Source: Membranipora membranacea
Lineage: Eukaryota; Bryozoa; Gymnolaemata; Cheilostomatida; Membraniporidae
NCBI GenBank assembly: GCA_914767715.1
Contig: OU612075.1
Span: 2,356,001-2,420,000, forward strand
Direction of reading: 5' to 3'
Length of the DNA: 64,000 nt
Shown here: positions 59,378 through 64,000 of the stretch, in pieces
How the letters are laid out: each line of letters opens with the position of its first letter
How positions within the stretch are numbered: the first letter of the stretch is position 1
The notes under the pieces: generated by a model
Database searches by the model: none
What the model saw: only the letters and a program-made list of their open reading frames with translations
Told to the model about the DNA's origin: nothing
Made by a program: the position numbers and the translations under genes

Positions 59378-59530
59378 CTTCTGAATTTTCTCTTTCTAAT
59401 GGCTGAACAAAACAGTTGTCCTTGTCAGATCATGCAAAAACTCAGGAGCAGGACATATTTCCGAACATCTCCACAAGCATCAAAGTATAGTTTTGACTGA
59501 TGATAGAGTAAAGAAGCAACTAGAATCTGC
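56644..59530. repeat. Segmental duplication, second copy (first copy 1-3397)
   Basis: Direct copy of the window start with few substitutions. It covers introns and exons 1-5 of the TRIM gene. Homology stops at 3397/59530 (CAACTAGAATCTG). The main difference is the 0.5-kb insertion in copy 1. Confidence 0.93.
58613..58910. mobile_element. hAT-type MITE in intron 1 of TRIM copy 2
   Basis: TAGTGATGGCAAA and its inverse bound 298 bp. The flanks CTATAGCC and CTATAAGC are a worn 8-bp target duplication. Same site as 2477-2777. Confidence 0.65.
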
Positions 59531-60398
59531 TCAGTTCATTAAAAGTATTTTGGCTTCAAGTTGCTGTAGAGTTATCTTCTCATTTTCATACAATGTCGTA
59601 CTTAATATGAATTAGAAGTTATCCCACTTTGCCTAATTTATCATATCCCGTCCTTGTATCCAGGTAAACATACAAACTTAAATGAGAGAATTCTTTACAG
59701 AGGAAGAATCTAGGATCAAAATTGAATGTCTCCAAATATCAGAAATTATACCAGCATACAAGTTCTCCCTGTATACAGGTTTTATTTCAAACTCCAAGCA
59801 CCAAGCAGATTGTGTCAATCTGGTTAAATAACTCTCCGTAAACCCTTATACTTGCAAGATAGCAAGAGAATAGGTAGCGATAGATATTTGATTTACTATT
59901 TCCAATCTAATCCAAATTCAATACTACTGGTTCCAATTTTTGCTGGATGGGGTCAAAGTTTTTGAGTGGGGAGATTAAATGAGGACGCATAATTCATCTA
60001 CTGGTACTTGTGTCAACCGACTTTGCCCAGTGATATGAATTAAATTTAAGCCAGGGATAACCATCAAACAATTAAGAAAAATATTTCAATCCTAAGAAAT
60101 ACACAAGAAGGCCTGACACTATCACATTTTAAACAAGGATTGATTGAGGAAACAATGTCAATTAAAAATTATTGAAGATTATTAGGGTTGTTTCAAACAT
60201 AAATTACTGTCTTTCAAGTAAAATTTTTAAGAATAGATTGGGCAGTGCTTCTGATTTGTGCGAAAATAAATGTCACGTTAAAATCCCAAATCCTTCCCTC
60301 AAAGAAGCCTTAATAGTAGTAGTATTGTTATTATGAAGGCATATGATATCAGATATAAAATACTTCTGGTTTCTAGTTACTATTTGATTATGTAATAT
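59531..60398. other. Intergenic stretch, no gene seen
   Basis: AT-rich sequence upstream of TRIM copy 2. No ORF or repeat recognised. Confidence 0.5.
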
Positions 60399-60499
60399 CA
60401 GGGCTCTCAACCTGGGAGGATTCGAAACCTGAGTTTTGATATTAGCATGTCCCATAGTGGTACTTTAAAGGTGTAAAACGCCGTGAGCATAAACAGCTG

Positions 60500-60810
60500 A
60501 GGGTATGTCTGAGATGGTACCGAAATATTGTCGGGTGAAACACCTGGGATTTGAAGATTATGTGCAAAGAATAGCTGGCAAAGCAAGTCAAAGAATGTAT
60601 GTTGTTAAAAACATGTTGCATCTAAGTACAAAGCCATTAGCTTCCATGATGTTCAAAAGTTTTGTAGTTTCCCTCTTGATGTATTGTCTGCCTGTTTCGC
60701 ACACGAGCATATGTACCATAGACAAGAAATTACTAATAAAAGTTTTTAATGTTGCCAAGAATTTGAGGCTTAACGTAGGCGACCTCGATATTATTGTGCT
60801 GTTCTGCTGA
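60500..60810 (+). pseudogene. Fragment of a non-LTR retrotransposon reverse transcriptase
   Basis: The frame VKHLGFEDYVQRIAGKASQR, then MMFKSFVVSLLMYCLPV resembles the end of a Jockey/CR1-type RT domain (VKHLGV..., KASKRLY..., YNS.I.P.L.YC.PVW). It lacks everything upstream and downstream and is a dead fragment. Confidence 0.6.
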
Positions 60811-61018
60811 TGAGCATCACATCATACAAAATTTCCTAGAGCGATGCCCTCAAATGCAAGTTCCATACATTAGTAGCAAGCTCCTTTAATGACAAAGTAT
60901 ATGCATCCTTTTCTCACAACATTTTATGTTTGTGATAGCTAGTAAATCAATAAAAACCTAGAGCATTGCTTGTAAACATAAAATCGTAAATAATTTTAGA
61001 TTTGATCCAGATGAACCA
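60811..61018. repeat. 208-bp direct repeat, first copy
   Basis: About 99% identical to 62291-62498 (GAGCATCACATCATACAAAA ... CCAGATGAACCA). Non-coding. Confidence 0.9.
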
Positions 61019-62290
61019 AGGCCATCGCCCAGTGGTACTTTTGTAAGGGATAATGAAGTGGAGCTCTTACTTATTTAAATTTTTTAATTCATCAATCAAT
61101 CCTCCCAGCCGGCAAGGTTTAGCCAGCAACCTTCTGTAGAGGTTGCCATTGGCGGTTGCAGAAATAACTTTTCTGGACTGACAACATATAGCCAACACTC
61201 AAATATTAATGTATTTACCATCTATTAGTATGGCTCCAGCATGAGAACAGTTTACTCCCCATTGTTTTCGACAGGGCTCTCAACCACTCAGGTTTAGCCC
61301 GAGTTACTCAGATTTTTGGGTTCAACTCAGGCTACTCAGGGGATTTTAGAATGTAAGCTAGAAACTCAGATTTTGCTCGTTGTCAGAGATGAATAATATA
61401 TAAACAATGCTAAATGTTGCCTTACAATAATTTATGCCATATTATTAATGAATGATCCAGTATTAGATTCTAGTTGTGATAAGCTATGTAAATGATACTG
61501 CACTGCCTATACTAATAATGCCTCTCACTGTACTCACTGTAATAATACTCTCACTGCACTGCCTATTCAAGTCATTTCTAAATCAATGATCAAACAATGA
61601 TCCCAGAGATCCCAAGATATTATTATGGCTAAATAGAAATTGGAATTTTAGACATGTTAAAAAAGTGATTTTGCAGGTGAACCGGATAAATCAAGGCAAT
61701 GATTTCAATAGCATCACATTACATTAATTATGCCTTTCTACCCTGGCGCCTCAATTCGATTATTGCACTGCCTATACTAATAATGTCTCTCACTGCACTC
61801 ACTGTAATAATACTCTCACTGCGCTGCCTATTCAAGTCATTTCTAAATCAATGATAAAACAATGATTTCTAATCGTTATGGAAAATCAACACTTAACACC
61901 CCAACTGAGATGAATAATAAAGATAACATCAAACTTTTGCATGAGAATAATGTGTGGTATTTGTTCTGGGTATTTGATTTCATTTGTGATTAGCTATGCT
62001 CTTATTGAACTGCCAATCCCAGAGATTTGCAAAAGAGATTATTATGGCTAAATAGAAATTGGAATTTTAAGCAGTCCACAGACCAGCTAGAAAACTAGAG
62101 CTAGTAAAAATAAAATAGAGCTTGAAATTCTAGCTTTGCTCATTATCTCCTCATTTTTCACTGCAGACACAAAGCGTGTTTACAAGCTGCGATATAATCA
62201 TAAGGTTAGCTATCAGCCAATGATATTCCATAAACAAAGCCTTTTAATGATTCCCGTCATAAACGTGCCACTGGATACTGCTTATTAACC

Positions 62291-62498
62291 AAGAGCATCA
62301 CATCATACAAAATTTCCTAGAGCGATGCCCTCAAATGCAAGTTCCATACATTAGTAGCAAGCTCCTTTAATGACAAAGTATATGCATCCTTTTCTCACAA
62401 CATTTCATGTTTGTGATAGCTAGTAAATCAATAAAAACCTAGAGCATTGCTTGTAAACATAAAATCGTAAATAATTTTAGATTTGATCCAGATGAACC
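62291..62498. repeat. 208-bp direct repeat, second copy
   Basis: Lies inside the palindromic part of the hAT-like element, unlike its partner at 60811-61018. Confidence 0.9.
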
Positions 62499-63246
62499 AA
62501 TTCATATGGACTATCCAAGGCCATCGCCACAGGTGAAAATGAATCCCCATGATGTAAAAATATGTTTGGAAAAATATTATTTTAGAGGCTGACGAATTGA
62601 GCCGCCAGGGTAGAAAGGCATATAATTGATGTAATGTGATGCTATTGAAATCATTGCCTGGATTTATCCGGTTCACCTGCAAAATGACTTTTTTAACATA
62701 CCTAAAATTCAAATTTCTATTTAGCCATAATAATCTATTTGCAAATCACTGGGAGAGCAATAAGAGCATAGCTTATCACAAATGAAATCAAATACCCACA
62801 ACAAATACCACACATTATTCACATGCAAAAGTTTGATGTCATCTCAGTCTGAACCGAGATGCTTTGACAGAAAGGCAAGTTGGGTGTAATGTGTTGATAT
62901 TCAAATTAAAGACTAGGTTCATTCAATCATGTCAAGTTCATTACAAGCTAAATTTTAAAAGCGTTCTCAAATACAAATTGGAATCTCACATAAATGACTT
63001 GAATAGGCAGCGCAGTGAGAGCGCAGCTTATCACAACTAGAATCTAATACCTTTTAAAAAGGATCATTCATTAATAATATGACATAAATTATTGTAAGGC
63101 AACATTTAGCATCGTTTATATATTATTCATCTCTGCCAACGAGCAAAATCTGAGTTTTAGCTCACATTTTAAAATCCCCTGAGAAGCCTGAGTTGAACCC
63201 AAAAATCTGAGTAACTCGGGCTAAATCTGAGTGGTTGAGAGCCCTG

Positions 63247-64000
63247 GTAATATTGTCTGTGATATGTAACAAATCAATCAAATCAATCAGGTAAAGACCA
63301 GAGAAGGCAGGGGAGGGATTTTGTTTTGCAGCTTAATTTGAGTTAGAAGTTTTCCAAATGCAGTCACCAATAGCTCCTTGGCCATATGCCATCAACAGCT
63401 TGAAGTCAATATAGTTAGTTGGGTATCCAGATAAATCACAGTATGAAAGGTTTTTTACTATTGTATCTACTGTCATGAGGATATTGCTCACTGTGTTAAT
63501 GGCTGTGATGCCATACAGAGAGCAAGGAGTTACAGGGGCCTTAGCCCATGATAATATTCAAAATTGTATTGTGCTAACCTAAATTATTAGCCATCCTTTT
63601 GTAAGCCTCTATAAATAAATAAATAAGCAATCACTACTATCCATTCATCCAGAGTTAACCAGGGGAAGGCAATTTCTAATTTATTCATGATCTATACTAC
63701 TCACCCTTGTAACATCTATTATTTGTCAATCTTGAATAATCTCTGCATTGAATAAGAGTGATGACAATGATTGATGGTAAAAATTAAGAAAGCAATGTCA
63801 AGATTAAAATTATTTTTCTATGTAGTTGAGAGTTTCTGCATTACTTAATTTCTCCATTGTTGATCATAGTCCCAAAAAAAAGCTTGCAGGTAAAAAGTCA
63901 AATGAATTATTTTTAGCAAAATGAGAGCAGATAACTCCAAATTTGTTCAGCCCATTGTTTTGGATATGAGTTTGAATCCACAGGAAAAGTATATAAAAGT
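63247..64000. other. Window end, nothing recognised
   Basis: AT-rich, no ORF of note. Confidence 0.5.

Larger units (their letters stand above)
60399..63246. mobile_element. hAT-like element with inverted internal duplication
   Basis: Ends CAGGGCTCTCAACC and its inverse, with GTAATAT directly outside both (60392-60398 and 63247-63253). A second copy of the end starts at 61272. From there to 63246 the sequence is a broken palindrome: 61272-61500 pairs with 63020-63246, and 61660-61780 pairs with 62590-62700. Only relics of coding sequence are present. The end motif is typical of hAT, although those duplicate 8 bp and here I see 7. Confidence 0.65.

Overview
The window is animal nuclear DNA. 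Genes are split by GT-AG introns, the sequence is AT-rich, TATA boxes and AATAAA signals are visible, and more than half of the sequence is introns or transposable elements. RING/B-box (TRIM-type) genes in several copies and small secreted Gly/Tyr-rich proteins would fit a marine invertebrate, perhaps a lophotrochozoan, but I cannot name the species. No bacterial genes, operons or CRISPR arrays are present. All exon models come from reading splice sites and phases by eye.

Host genes form two families. (1) TRIM-like proteins (RING, two B-boxes, coiled coil, NHL/beta-propeller-like C-terminus): a minus-strand copy cut by the left edge (374-3244), a complete plus-strand gene (8837-19185, 622 aa) and a complete minus-strand gene (54013-59377, 660 aa). 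The first and third belong to a nearly identical 2.9-3.4 kb duplication. An orphan copy of exon 3 (28826-29212) and a possible zinc-finger relic (52690-52990) are also present. (2) Four paralogous secreted Gly/Tyr-rich proteins (4671-5523 minus, 22323-23319 plus, 25920-26873 minus, 51274-52183 plus). Each has a signal-peptide exon, a repeat exon and a 14-base last exon ending in Tyr-Gly-Leu-Tyr. Three share a nearly identical TATA box and untranslated leader.

Mobile elements fill the rest. A structurally complete LTR retrotransposon (10525-16115, identical LTRs, GTAC target duplication) sits in an intron of the plus-strand TRIM gene. Its single 1062-aa ORF joins a Gag-like N-terminus, an envelope-like glycoprotein and an integrase-like tail, and lacks protease, reverse transcriptase and RNase H. 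From 30241 to 49922 lies a 19.7-kb CACTA (EnSpm) transposon with an intact spliced 671-aa transposase, a divergent second gene and inverted terminal arms of several hundred bases. A 6.1-kb PIF/Harbinger transposon with both of its genes intact has landed inside the CACTA left arm. A 1.2-kb foldback element and 293-bp tandem repeats occupy CACTA introns. A hAT-like element with an inverted internal duplication and a dead LINE fragment lies at 60399-63246.

The window is therefore two small host gene families broken up by nested, partly young transposons. The most unusual items are the Gag/Env/integrase-tail LTR element, the nested CACTA/Harbinger pair and the Gly/Tyr-rich family.
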